From Oscillospiraceae bacterium (GTDB lineage: Bacteria; Bacillota; Clostridia; Oscillospirales; Oscillospiraceae): DNA of 64,000 bases. Both the position numbers and the translations under genes were made by a program. The DNA is taken from positions 248,001-312,000 of the forward strand of contig SVMG01000001.1 in the NCBI GenBank assembly GCA_015067545.1. The letters are read 5' to 3'. Below the pieces are notes generated by a model. That model made no database searches. It worked only from the letters and a program-made list of their open reading frames with translations, and was not told where the DNA came from. Of this stretch, positions 21,501 through 27,869 are shown in pieces; positions within the stretch are counted from its first letter, which is position 1, and every line of letters starts with the position of its first letter.

Positions 21501-22191
21501 GGTCCACATAGTCGATTTCCTGGGCAATGGTATCCTTGTCCCGGATGGTGCTCTTCCAGGCATCGTAGCTGGCCTGACTGTCATCCACATACTTCTTCCA
21601 TGCAGTGAATGCCGTATTGGCATTTCCCGCCACTTTTTGGTACTGATCATATGCGGTCTTGTAGGCTCCATAGGCAATGTCATATCCACTCTTTGCCTTC
21701 TGATAGGTGCTCAGTGCCTGGTTATAAGCCTGCGCAGCATCCGCTGTGGGTGCAACCTTATATGCCTCAAATGAGCTTGTCAGTGCCGCCGCTGCGGTTT
21801 CAAGAGCCGATGCAGCTGCTTTTGCCTTCTTTTCAGCTTTTTCCACAGGATAGCTTACTTGCTGCATCACATTGGACAGACTCTCCATACGTTTCTGAAT
21901 ATCCCCCACGCCGGAAGTATCCGCCACAGGGCGGCTGTAATAGCCGCCCGTGGTCTTTTGTGCATTGTCAGCAGAGGGCACTGACAGGCCCTGCAGATCC
22001 TTCTGCAGATCCGTGAAGAAATTATCACTGATGGAAGCATACGCCTGCTCTGCTCTTTTCTGCCGGATCAGATCAAGGGCAAGCTCCTGTTCTTCCTCTT
22101 TCGTATATTTGCTTTGGACACGAGTCTCCTCCTGTCCCGTGTTGCCGGTTATCTCCGCAACCTTCCTTCTTGTGAATTCTAAAATATCCAC
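12556..22191 (-). CDS. Giant polyvalent phage protein (metallopeptidase, LPD3-like and ADP-ribosyltransferase-like domains)
   Basis: 3211 residues, GTG start, last gene of the late operon. Visible layout: coiled-coil N-terminus (about 110-250); hydrophobic, Gly/Ala-rich segments (about 365-390 and 460-500); a domain at about 750-870 with GRKYSTVTFAAPVTINGQRG, like the BECR/LPD3-type domains of polyvalent proteins; a zinc peptidase motif HEIYH at 1082-1086; a second LPD3-like region at about 1297-1470 ending VPYRVSINVKEK; an ART-PolyVal-like domain at about 1540-1675 from AYHGT (His1545) through YDGVIFEN to VVFDSNRIKSAD; long helical regions; and a hydrophobic stretch near 2720-2740. Polyvalent proteins are thought to be packaged and ejected with phage DNA to act in the new host. 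Specific activities here are inferred from motifs. Confidence 0.8.
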   Translation of the reverse strand: MDILEFTRRKVAEITGNTGQEETRVQSKYTKEEEQELALDLIRQKRAEQAYASISDNFFTDLQKDLQGLSVPSADNAQKTTGGYYSRPVADTSGVGDIQKRMESLSNVMQQVSYPVEKAEKKAKAAASALETAAAALTSSFEAYKVAPTADAAQAYNQALSTYQKAKSGYDIAYGAYKTAYDQYQKVAGNANTAFTAWKKYVDDSQASYDAWKSTIRDKDTIAQEIDYVDRMIKNAQFDTEMWEWEQKRALLKEEYDWAVYSNMADIKNTPYFGTLSEGDRAMVLDMTELESWTEAERAMFDQWVVNRNNWKNNRDGAPAEVLAWADRVGWDRLQEILVSLRRYNGQKNTEETVRKAQEAAQGVGGGILSTLATVPLGLWNAVKSPFVALNELQFYDERYGNLDPNAAGFQSNIWSGAVRDTVSKNIAGDHYDEKGNQIEDGGWLRQGLATVYGATTSAADNLARLAVGLAATAATGGSAAPITLGLAAMGSFGDTVRQISEQGGDPVQALAMGVISGGLEVLTEKFSVENILKVAKGDPLNFKKTLKEMLKQGAIEVSEEEINFLASTIAEAAIMQEESSYNLQIKELMAQGMSEAEAREQANLALLAEAGETAVQSFLSGGMMTGATSGVNNVRYSNLGQKLGLAGLTTEQAQAIIDYGLESAEDTEAHQMALKLQEKIDAGKVPTKGELAQQIMANEQAIRAEQITGENANVGIKEQLKVSENVLSGMEPVANITTPSNFAEMDLNAKKNWVIEKLRPTGYSVERKGFGIIDFARKKLRAAFNYFKKGSADEAAFEALPYVLEKGVEISSRENHKGRKYSTVTFAAPVTINGQRGNMAVVVRQTQGNQYKVHRVLLPDGSAFYISETENEAESSTTRGVADAGSLASSKDTASMNIIDQGGGIVNTYDQNGGTENANTDGQTGTDGTGAGAGVLHGGGQRNVGTGTGEQTGSLDGGAETAAQRTERLTGASRIKSAVARQNLARSLRLPKVSAQEIGLTKGTERRNLQVLPQEHWDGELQALAQKIQDETGKEPVFVIGDIHVQGADNQSHRIRAAITAEQVILQADYTKVSLDQILDHEIYHYKAAFARKKSHNLDNMNKLSILEQFSKEELQAVLDAYIAALDGQYGLSEAVDQNDKEAYRQILALIREEMMADAYAGINAFGAGADKFTKVVNDRMAELNLGKKTAQENGVRQTNGPNAEQSTPDAYQNTDFAERNAQNAEREARIAEILRSVSTNHAAQFERYTRLTKENPEQAAKEGAELSRGIYRHEFMEYRELTEQRDREKENTAKIGGERYSFHGYAEDGKGIYESNFPKGTPKKAKGEKILHYIQDVWSKKPITLRIESGGEVRYIEAKFDPSYSENENSPTDASKLMGGNRHGNAVEKRVTLDLADDYYQIASESRYNYSKAETGKNTDPHQGVKQWHYFVNDIYFAEYGSEELVPYRVSINVKEKADGNYFYSFSAEQAEGTSTQRTLHAAVNGSNKTAANGSSLAYSIRVPDKNVNQKYLDAVNRGDMQTAQQMVDEAAKAAGYTIKAYHGTTNREEKSSWNAQSGSWDTEYSRITVFKKQYEEQAGHFFNSDMDNAGGYGFDLYAVYLMLKKPLVIDCRGQNYASITFDGKEMDTYEWAAYAKKNRYDGVIFENISDGVGYDDLQRLTTDYVVFDSNRIKSADPVTYDNKGNVIPLSERFSVTNRDIRYSTDDEGVEIIKSDKKYLMDEEEYHRVKGDLESRRAEWERMYLYDQLGPEGEKRYKATQQVENTRKKAGQAQRAKENRIQPGKVELDVESRATEAKRLLENKLLQTFSIPDGVRGELRAYIGGFADRIVKHGALTEDDRRRFFTRMYEAGAVTIPADDYYGEARSYIKGGHIYVPGSVVAEFGDDWQDVRRRAFAAGIYLTYERTDKNGHSVSGIDVWNSDLAADLPGLFDAEDTDEIAILQKIIHVAERGKDEKISLAEYVARVAKEEYTSENDVLDSLERQMTWALKSFAETAKVEIQLKDRNLRRVMKERAENQERAQRAKERRELQELQQKTLKSLQWLNKNRRLAPEDLREEWDRALSDIDLYAVGAANEMNWSNKHQATWKDLAEMYKEARAKDPNFHEDAEIERIISRLDNKKIADMDPAALLDLYKLATGLRTAFYNRNNVLNDEQYRIFEEVYLDSKEELTEAGKGKEGLVDRFLNREQLSAMNVLERMAGWNPNSAWYSMAKQLERGERDVRAFTVKANRILEDYLNEHKDFVMRADGQGKDAIWYTIEVPELMEWGKGNKPIFGDTVTVYMTPAQKVHMYLESKNLDNLRHMEGGRTFVVDKELYGKGKRQEALEQGRTIRLAPETVKQLVSNLTDEEMELAQVLDQYYNGFATGEINRVSNVLYGYDKAMGKHYAPIYTNQNYTNAEFGTFDVTAEGVGNLKGRVQYSKNPSYNISAFDAFERNVNQTARFVGMAIPIRNWTTLMNWTEYKNSMKDTITHAWGLEHKRYIENLLTDLQGGKLDREDVINEAGEKLLSNYISSVFGANMSIVLKQMGSIPLAGAYLGVGNVVPSRLQVERLDRDLIGKYTQDLAWRGMGYSMPETKQLKDHPNWTQNNKVVRFAIGGGAITAMDQWAASVLWPWAENKVRKEHPELEVGTKEQVNNGESPFYKKVAEEFENAVSRSQSTSDQMHQGTLRKSKNTLTRMFTMFTSDSAQTYNTLRQMIGEAGYYKKTGQLEKAGKLSQAAGATVVALLLNALWGEGVNLLAALIKNKGKKYRDEEGKMTVLSILQQMSMGMLSSLSGTVIGGDTLMDMISAKIFDEKFYAPESMEVSLIQDMYNTVDTAMDIIFGTAADMVAVAMDDGRIGEYFKQNGNDLLERIKDAALEIAAYWGIPAANVEAYIVGALKFIPGFGAVYDGWFESADKSALGGLTGENLSIRVGSLLDQRGIDVSDGTADAIAELYEADFTGAVPGGVPDSVTIDGDERMLNIGQRQHYGNVWADIVAKSLDKMISSDRFAEASPKIREGMLKKLYSYASEQAKASMFDDYEPGNTKADIAAYEQAGLDVADYFAVKAEGYNTDKYLKAIINGLPEEESDALMEGIDNLEPMAGEDQVANVQKWRTCVDMYRNPDFQLAALGAYMTSEQFKKAKVANRFDISLSSYVKLFEIRAEYDQDKNGSFSGAEYKRAIDSLRLGTNDSAVLWQLFAGTKSAKNNPYSTSVGQKVLDALTD

Positions 22192-22205
22192 TTTTCAAAC
22201 CCCCA

Positions 22206-23453
22206 TTAACGCGCCGCATTTGTTACATGATTGAGCTTTCCGCCTCCGAGCGTCGGCCTGGATATGCTTTGTGTCGTCGAGACCCTCTCGTAGGTCACTG
22301 TGTTTGTGCGGGCATCATACCTGCCAATGATCCGCCCGGCGCTCATCTCTTTTTCCAGTGTCTCCAAGGATATGCGCTCATTGCCGATCTGTATCCAGGC
22401 GTCCATGCCCGTTCCGCCCATGGGATTTGAGATCGTCGGATCGCCCATACCACTCGTGCCGTTTTCTTGAACTCCCGTGCCCATTTGCGTGCCTGTGCCC
22501 AACGTGCTCTGCAGTCCTGCACCAACTCCCCAAAGGCCGCCAACGACCTGTCCGGCACTCTTCAGAGCCTCCTTCTCCGGCGTATCTGTCTTCGTGCCGT
22601 TCAGCAGCTGGTCAAGCACGCCGCCCAGAGGAGCAGCCTGGCTGACGTTCGTTCCCACTCCGGTCTGCGGAACTTCACCAAATCGTGTCCCCTCCGGAAT
22701 TCCCAGGACCTGCGCCACATCCGCTGTGGCATAACCAAGCGCTTGGTATTTGCTCAGCGCATCCTGAATTACCAGGCGCTTGCGATTTTCTTCATCCAGC
22801 ACCTTTTGGTAGTCCATCTGCTGCTTTGCCTCCAGCGCGCCGAGGATGTCATACTTGGCAGCAATATCATTCTGATGCTCTGCCATGGCATTCTGCCGCA
22901 GCGTGGGGATCATGTCTGCCAGCGCCGCCGCATACTGATTGCCGGTCTGCTGTGCAACAGAAATCGCATAGCTGGAGGGTCTGCCGCCGCTCATGGCCGC
23001 GGCCTGTGCCAACGCATTCTCGCTCGCCCTTGCTCCCTCACGCAGGTACGTTTTTGCATAAGCTTGGTAAACAGGGTCATTCTCATGATCATAGGTAAAC
23101 TCTTTCTGATTTACGATATCATCCAGCACCGTCTGATAGGTCGTGGGGTCACTGCTTGCCAGCACTCCCGCTTTTTCCGGTGCGGCCAATCTCTGTGTGC
23201 CGTCAAAAGAACCGCTCACAGCCGCGCTTCCAGTGCCTGTCGCACCGTAGCTTTTGCGCAGCTGATTCACTGTCTCCGTGGCAATGAGCCTCTGTGCCTC
23301 CGTAGTTGCATTGTTCGCATCCTTCAGCAGCCCCACCAGGGACATTCCGTACTCCGGATTTCGCTGAGCAGTATTGTGGTCCTCCTGAGAGAACTTTTCC
23401 AGCACTCCCGCCTTCCTGGCTTCCTCCAGGATGTTGTCATATGTATAGGCCAT
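22206..23453 (-). CDS. Putative tail/ejection structural protein
   Basis: 415 residues. The helical N-terminal half contains AAAMSGGRPSSYAISVAQQTGNQYAAALADMIP (residues about 150-180), a pattern I know from structural proteins of Firmicutes phages. The second half is Gly/Thr/Gln-rich and low in complexity. It sits 14 bp upstream of the giant polyvalent gene and directly after the tail-hub-like gene. In P22-like phages this position holds the small ejection proteins, which would fit; the exact role is not established by sequence. Confidence 0.55.
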   Translation of the reverse strand: MAYTYDNILEEARKAGVLEKFSQEDHNTAQRNPEYGMSLVGLLKDANNATTEAQRLIATETVNQLRKSYGATGTGSAAVSGSFDGTQRLAAPEKAGVLASSDPTTYQTVLDDIVNQKEFTYDHENDPVYQAYAKTYLREGARASENALAQAAAMSGGRPSSYAISVAQQTGNQYAAALADMIPTLRQNAMAEHQNDIAAKYDILGALEAKQQMDYQKVLDEENRKRLVIQDALSKYQALGYATADVAQVLGIPEGTRFGEVPQTGVGTNVSQAAPLGGVLDQLLNGTKTDTPEKEALKSAGQVVGGLWGVGAGLQSTLGTGTQMGTGVQENGTSGMGDPTISNPMGGTGMDAWIQIGNERISLETLEKEMSAGRIIGRYDARTNTVTYERVSTTQSISRPTLGGGKLNHVTNAAR

Positions 23454-23454
23454 T

Positions 23455-25092
23455 TTAATTTCTCCCTTCCTTGCTTCTTAGTTCTGACCCGGAATAAGAT
23501 TCCAGCGTCAGTGAATAGATCCGGCATCCGCCGGTACCTGTTAGCTTCAGCCGGTAATGATCAGCCCGGCGCGGAACAATCGGCAGATAATAGCTGCGCT
23601 TCTTCCCTTCTCCAACAGCCTGCCCTACTGGCATCCATTTTCCGTCAGAGTCGAGCATCATCCACACCTGGACATTGGCACCTTCCTCCAGTTCCAGCCG
23701 AAGTTGTAGCTTGCTGATTCCTTTTTTGTTGGGGTCTTTTTCCGTAATATCCGCAAATTCAGCGAACCATTGTACTGTTTCTTCAAGCTCCGCCTCCTCC
23801 GGCTGAGCCGGGACATTGCCGGTGATCAACAGCTGACCCATCTTTGTCTGCATGTAGAGCTTTCCGTCGTGCCGGGCAAAGCCCACCGCCTGGCTGTCAT
23901 CCTCTTTGAACCAGAGCCCGGTCTGCGTATCATACACATACAGTCCCCACGTCTCCGTCCCGTCCTGCATGCTTATGTAGTATTTCATGCCATCCGAGCC
24001 CGCCACGGCGTTTTGGAATCGCTGAAGACCGAAAGCGCTTCCCACAGATTGTGGGATACCTCCGGTGTAGGCCATTACCCCGTTCCGGCTTAGATAAAAG
24101 AGGATACTGTTGGCCACAGCAAGACTTAAATGACTGCCATTGGCTACCCCGGGCACTGTGCTTTCCATCAGCTGAAACTCCGAAGGAAGCGCACCATAGA
24201 CCTTGTAAATATGATCTTCCTTAAAGAATGTAGGATACCCCTGAAAGGAAACGCATCCTGTGAAAATACCTGCTGATCCGGTATCCACCTCATAGCCGTC
24301 GCTCTCAACCCCATCCCGGTTGTTCCAGTTAAACGGATCACCCTGTTTGCAGGAAAATATGCGGTTGTCTGAACAACCCCATAACCGGTTTTCATTCTCA
24401 CAGATATATTTCAGATCTGGCACAGTCCTCTTGATCGTCAAATTCCCTTCCCCAATCTCTTGCTCCATGTATCTTGATTCCCCGTCAGGGAGGGTAAAGG
24501 TATTTTCATCAAAGTGCAGTTCATTTTTTATAACTGCTCGGACAACTGCCGTCTTATTATTACTGGGAATTGCGTTGCAGTTCTCAATTGTCACTGCATC
24601 TCCCGGGGAAAATATGCCTTCGAAACTATCTGTTTCTCGACCGAAAATGCAACTTGCTTTATAGTTCATTCCGTTGCGCGTACCATCTCCTATAAAGAAA
24701 TACTGTTCTTCCCACACAGCCTCCAGCGATCCGGATTCGTCAGTATCCACATTGTAGTAGCACTTATCCGGGAAGATCACAATGTACGCACCGATGGACG
24801 CGAAGATTTTTTCCCCTTCACTCACTGCCATCTTGTATTTTCCCCGGTAATAAAAGCCAGTGCCGTCCACCCAGCACAGCCCCTCCCAGGAATAAAGCCC
24901 TGAGGGCTTCTCCAACCTCCGGTATATCTGCCGCTTTGCCCTGGTGGCCAAAAGCGGATAATGGTCACCTGTCAGGTTTTTCATATCCCAAAGCTCTCCG
25001 TCACCGGCACCCTTTGTATGGTTCAGCCCTCCAAATTTCACCTGCGTGCTTTTGGATATGCCATCTAAATATTTCATGTTGGGTAGTTTCAT
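23455..25092 (-). CDS. Tail hub / packaged-DNA stabilisation-like protein
   Basis: 545 residues, beta-rich with repeated Trp/Tyr blades, for example GLYSWEGLCWVDGTGFYYRGKYKM, YICENENRLWGCSDNRIFSCKQGDPFNW, and DGTETWGLYVYDTQTGLWFKED. The N-terminus FGGLNHTKGAGDGELWDMKNLTGDHYPLLATR resembles the opening of P22 gp10-type propeller proteins that plug the portal. I infer a portal-distal tail hub or needle-adaptor role. The gene overlaps the preceding coiled-coil gene by 4 bp (ATGA). An alternative start is Met6. Confidence 0.6.
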   Translation of the reverse strand: MKLPNMKYLDGISKSTQVKFGGLNHTKGAGDGELWDMKNLTGDHYPLLATRAKRQIYRRLEKPSGLYSWEGLCWVDGTGFYYRGKYKMAVSEGEKIFASIGAYIVIFPDKCYYNVDTDESGSLEAVWEEQYFFIGDGTRNGMNYKASCIFGRETDSFEGIFSPGDAVTIENCNAIPSNNKTAVVRAVIKNELHFDENTFTLPDGESRYMEQEIGEGNLTIKRTVPDLKYICENENRLWGCSDNRIFSCKQGDPFNWNNRDGVESDGYEVDTGSAGIFTGCVSFQGYPTFFKEDHIYKVYGALPSEFQLMESTVPGVANGSHLSLAVANSILFYLSRNGVMAYTGGIPQSVGSAFGLQRFQNAVAGSDGMKYYISMQDGTETWGLYVYDTQTGLWFKEDDSQAVGFARHDGKLYMQTKMGQLLITGNVPAQPEEAELEETVQWFAEFADITEKDPNKKGISKLQLRLELEEGANVQVWMMLDSDGKWMPVGQAVGEGKKRSYYLPIVPRRADHYRLKLTGTGGCRIYSLTLESYSGSELRSKEGRN

Positions 25093-25634
25093 TGCATTTC
25101 CTCCTCGGACACTTCCTCTTCAATGGGCGGATCTTCCTCCTCCGGCTCAACCTGCCACTCTTTTCCGTTTATGAGGATACTGCCCACAATATTGATCGTT
25201 CGTCCCGCCACGCCGATGCTGATGCTGCCATCCTCCCCGACACGCAGGATCTGCTCCAGTGCCGTGATTCGGTCATCCAGCTCCTTCAGCTGAGTCTCTG
25301 CTGCGGCGGTCCACTCCTCAATGTCTGCGATCTGTCCGCTCAGCTTTTCCACATCCCGCACCCGTCCGGACAGACTGTTCAGTTCCCCCGAAAGATTGTT
25401 CACTGCCTGGGTAATTCCCTGCAGCAACACCGTAACATCCTGCTTCTGCGCTTCCGTCAATTCCTTCAGTCCTGCCGCATTAAAGTTTTTGAGGCCCAGA
25501 TTCTGAAGAGAATATTGCAGTCCCTGACGCAGCTGGAAAAGGTAATTATGCAGCTGACGGATCTGCTCCTTCGGTGATTCCTCCCCTGTGAACGAGGGGA
25601 AGTTCATGTCTATTGATTGCCAGTTGGAAGGCAT
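25089..25634 (-). CDS. Coiled-coil phage structural protein
   Basis: 181 residues. The opening SIDMNFPSFTGEESPKEQIRQLHNYLFQLRQGLQYSLQNL is common in Firmicutes tail genes. Long heptads (about 85-135, LSGRVRDVEKLSGQIADIEEW) lead into a short beta segment (GRTINIVGSILINGKEW) and an acidic tail. It is translationally coupled to the tail-hub-like gene. It may be a tail adaptor or fibre-attachment subunit; no enzymatic motif is seen. Confidence 0.6.
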   Translation of the reverse strand: MPSNWQSIDMNFPSFTGEESPKEQIRQLHNYLFQLRQGLQYSLQNLGLKNFNAAGLKELTEAQKQDVTVLLQGITQAVNNLSGELNSLSGRVRDVEKLSGQIADIEEWTAAAETQLKELDDRITALEQILRVGEDGSISIGVAGRTINIVGSILINGKEWQVEPEEEDPPIEEEVSEEEMQ

Positions 25635-25696
25635 TTTTCTTCCTCCTTAAAGAACGGCGGGATCGGCCGCACGGCCGACCCCGCCCACATTGTTTG

Positions 25697-25733
25697 TCAT
25701 TGCGAACCAGTGAACACACTGGTGTGGCAATCT
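25697..25733. repeat. REP-like palindromic element, copy A
   Basis: TCATTGCGAACCAGT, a short spacer, then ACTGGTGTGGCAATCT. The two arms pair as ATTGC...CCAGT / ACTGG...GCAAT. It lies between the holin stop (25738) and the coiled-coil gene start region. Confidence 0.8.
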
Positions 25734-25737
25734 CATA

Positions 25738-26067
25738 TCATTTCTTCAGCGCTTTCAGTTTCTCCCACGCAGCCTTAAACTTATCAAAACCAAACATAGC
25801 CGCGTAGCCAACGAACAGGCCCAGAACCACCGCGCCGACGGCGTAGTACCACATCACAGTAATTTCCATGATTGTGCACAGGATCACCGCCGACAGATCC
25901 GTGATGATCTGCGCCACGATAACCGCCACGAAGTTGGTGGGCACCTTGGGAAACAGCTTCTTTACCATTTTCACGATGATGTTGGTGGCGAACACCAGCA
26001 CGGCCATGACGGCCATCAGGATGCTGCCGTAGTGAAAAACTGCATTTACGATAGTTGTGTAATCCAT
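25738..26067 (-). CDS. Phage holin
   Basis: 109 residues with three hydrophobic helices (about 12-32, 45-65, 70-92) separated by short basic linkers and ending in a Lys-rich tail (KFKAAWEKLKALKK). Size, topology and position beside endolysin and an XhlA-like gene fit a holin that makes the membrane lesion at lysis. No family-specific motif is visible. Confidence 0.75.
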   Translation of the reverse strand: MDYTTIVNAVFHYGSILMAVMAVLVFATNIIVKMVKKLFPKVPTNFVAVIVAQIITDLSAVILCTIMEITVMWYYAVGAVVLGLFVGYAAMFGFDKFKAAWEKLKALKK

Positions 26068-26079
26068 GATTTTTCCTCC

Positions 26080-26355
26080 TCAGTTTGCGCCGCCCACAGG
26101 GACAGCAAAGTTTTCCCACTTCTTGTACGCATCGACATACAGTTCCTGCTTATCGCCGTTGTATGTCAATTCGTAGTACATACCGTCAAAGAGCGTAGTG
26201 CTCACAAGGGCCTTGCTGTTTTGAAGGGTCTTGCACATCCAGACGATGAATACATTGTCCTCGGTGATCTGCACGTTATCACTCTTGTCGAGATGGTGGT
26301 TGACGTATTCCGCCACGGTTTTCTTGCACAGGGCCACGAAATCCTTTTCGTTCAT
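26080..26355 (-). CDS. DUF6275-like phage protein
   Basis: 91 residues. Pattern FVALCKKTVAEYVNHHLDKSDNVQITEDNVFIVWMCKTLQNSKALVST, followed by YYELTYNGDKQELYVDAYKKWEN, which I recognise as the small phage family DUF6275 found next to lysis and tail genes in Firmicutes phages. Its function is unknown. It is located between holin and the XhlA-like gene. Confidence 0.65.
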   Translation of the reverse strand: MNEKDFVALCKKTVAEYVNHHLDKSDNVQITEDNVFIVWMCKTLQNSKALVSTTLFDGMYYELTYNGDKQELYVDAYKKWENFAVPVGGAN

Positions 26356-26373
26356 ATTGTCCTCCTTGTTTTT

Positions 26374-26667
26374 TTACAGCCCGAGACGGGCCAGAATGAA
26401 TGTAAGTACAGCGGCGCATAACGCCCAGATGATCTTATCCACCAGGCTGTCCACACGCTTGCCGGGCTTTGCTTCCAGGGCAGTGACCTTGCCGTCCAGC
26501 TTGTCCACGGTCTCGGCCACCTGCTCCTGTTTGCTCACCATGACCTCCATGGATGTGGCCAGGCGGTTGATGGCCTCGGTGGATTCCTCCAGCTTCTCCA
26601 GACGGTGGGTGTTGGACTTTGATCTCTGCTCCACTGCGGTCAATCGGCGCTCATGTTCCAAATCCAT
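26374..26667 (-). CDS. XhlA-like lysis accessory membrane protein
   Basis: 97 residues: a long coiled coil (residues 1-75) followed by one C-terminal membrane helix (IIWALCAAVLTFILARLGL). This is the haemolysin XhlA architecture, a protein that works with a holin and endolysin in Bacillus prophages. It is placed directly downstream of the endolysin gene. Confidence 0.7.
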   Translation of the reverse strand: MDLEHERRLTAVEQRSKSNTHRLEKLEESTEAINRLATSMEVMVSKQEQVAETVDKLDGKVTALEAKPGKRVDSLVDKIIWALCAAVLTFILARLGL

Positions 26668-26680
26668 AGAGCATCCTCCC

Positions 26681-27421
26681 TCACAGGCCCAGCAGCTTGC
26701 GCCAGGTTGCGGCGTCGCACTGGCTGGTCACGGCAAGGCCGTTCTCAGCCTGGAATCTCTCCACCGCTCTGCGAGTCGCGCCACCAAAGGATGCATCCGC
26801 GCCGTAGACCGTATCGCCGGTCTTCATTTCGTAGCCGCGGCCGAGCAGAAGGTTCTGCATCGCCTTGACGGTCTCGCTCTTGTCGCCCTTCTTCAGAACC
26901 GGCAGATCGATGGCAACGACCTCTGCAAGATCTTCCTGCTCCGGCTCTTCATAGACGATATCCGGGTGATAACCCCAGCTTGTCCAAGGTCTGTCTTTCA
27001 GCTTGGACTTGTAGACGCCATACTTACGGCTCCGGCACTCGACGACCTCACCGCCACCGATGTACACGCCCACATGGCCACTAAAGAACACCAGCACACC
27101 GGGGATCTCCGGCATGGTCGCCATCTTCCCTTTGGTCTTGCAGGCGTCGCGCATCATATTGGCCGACAGATCCTGCGCAGAGTCGTAGACAGGGTTCGCA
27201 TCCTCCGGGCCGTTGCCCCAAAGATAAGCCTTGATCAGGCCCACACAGTCGTGCACCTTGGCGGTGATGCCGTCATAATCCCAGGTATACTGCTTGGGAT
27301 ACTGCCGTTTCTTCTGCTCGTACAGTTCCTTGTTTGCCGCCTGGCCGAATGTACCGTACCAGTAAGGCCGGCCCAACTGCGCCAGGACATACTCCACAAG
27401 GCCTTTTGCTGTCTTTTTCAT
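26681..27421 (-). CDS. Endolysin: NlpC/P60-type peptidase with peptidoglycan-binding domain
   Basis: 246 residues. The N-terminal domain has the Cys nucleophile in KVHDCVGLIKAYLW (about residue 59) and the His in FFSGHVGVYIGGGEVVEC (about 115-132), the NlpC/P60 arrangement for cutting peptide cross-bridges. The C-terminal third (about 170-246) is a PG_binding_1 repeat: LKKGDKSETVKAMQNLLLGRGY ... FGGATRRAVERFQAENGL. It releases virions by degrading the wall after holin action. Confidence 0.88.
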   Translation of the reverse strand: MKKTAKGLVEYVLAQLGRPYWYGTFGQAANKELYEQKKRQYPKQYTWDYDGITAKVHDCVGLIKAYLWGNGPEDANPVYDSAQDLSANMMRDACKTKGKMATMPEIPGVLVFFSGHVGVYIGGGEVVECRSRKYGVYKSKLKDRPWTSWGYHPDIVYEEPEQEDLAEVVAIDLPVLKKGDKSETVKAMQNLLLGRGYEMKTGDTVYGADASFGGATRRAVERFQAENGLAVTSQCDAATWRKLLGL

Positions 27422-27424
27422 TGG

Positions 27425-27856
27425 TTATTCCTCCTCAATGTATTTCACCCACAGGGCTTCTGTGCCGGGCGTGCCAGGCTCCCAGACATTCTGACCGGCA
27501 TAGTCAGACCGCCACAGTTCGCCATTGTGGGAAACGATCGCGCCCTTTTGATAGTCCTTGCTGATGCCGTCCCATGGCTTCCACGCAGGATAGCCGCCCT
27601 GCTCCTCGCCGTTGCCGCCGTCGTAGGCAGCCATGCGCACCTCCAGGGCCTCGACCTTCTCGGCAAGGGTGTGGATGAGTGCCAGGGTTTCCGGTCGCTC
27701 TGCATCAGCAGAGATGCCATCCGATGCCATTGCAAGCAGCTCGTCCATCTGCTCTTCGGTCAAGTCGCCCAGGATGTACAGCTTTTTCACCTTGTGCTGA
27801 ATGTCCGCCAGCTTGTAGCCGCCGGCAGAAATGACGGATTTCAAAATTTCATACAT
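27425..27856 (-). CDS. Phage protein with C-terminal carbohydrate-binding (ChtBD3/CBM5-12-like) module
   Basis: 143 residues. The N-terminal half is helical and resembles XkdW-type tail accessory proteins. The C-terminal 55 residues (YPAWKPWDGISKDYQKGAIVS, then WRSDYAGQNVWEPG, ending LWVKY) have the aromatic pattern of a CBM5/12 chitin-binding-type fold. It lies between tail fibre and endolysin, so it may help the virion or endolysin bind cell-wall glycans (inference). Confidence 0.65.
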   Translation of the reverse strand: MYEILKSVISAGGYKLADIQHKVKKLYILGDLTEEQMDELLAMASDGISADAERPETLALIHTLAEKVEALEVRMAAYDGGNGEEQGGYPAWKPWDGISKDYQKGAIVSHNGELWRSDYAGQNVWEPGTPGTEALWVKYIEEE

Positions 27857-27869
27857 AATCAGTTCCCCC

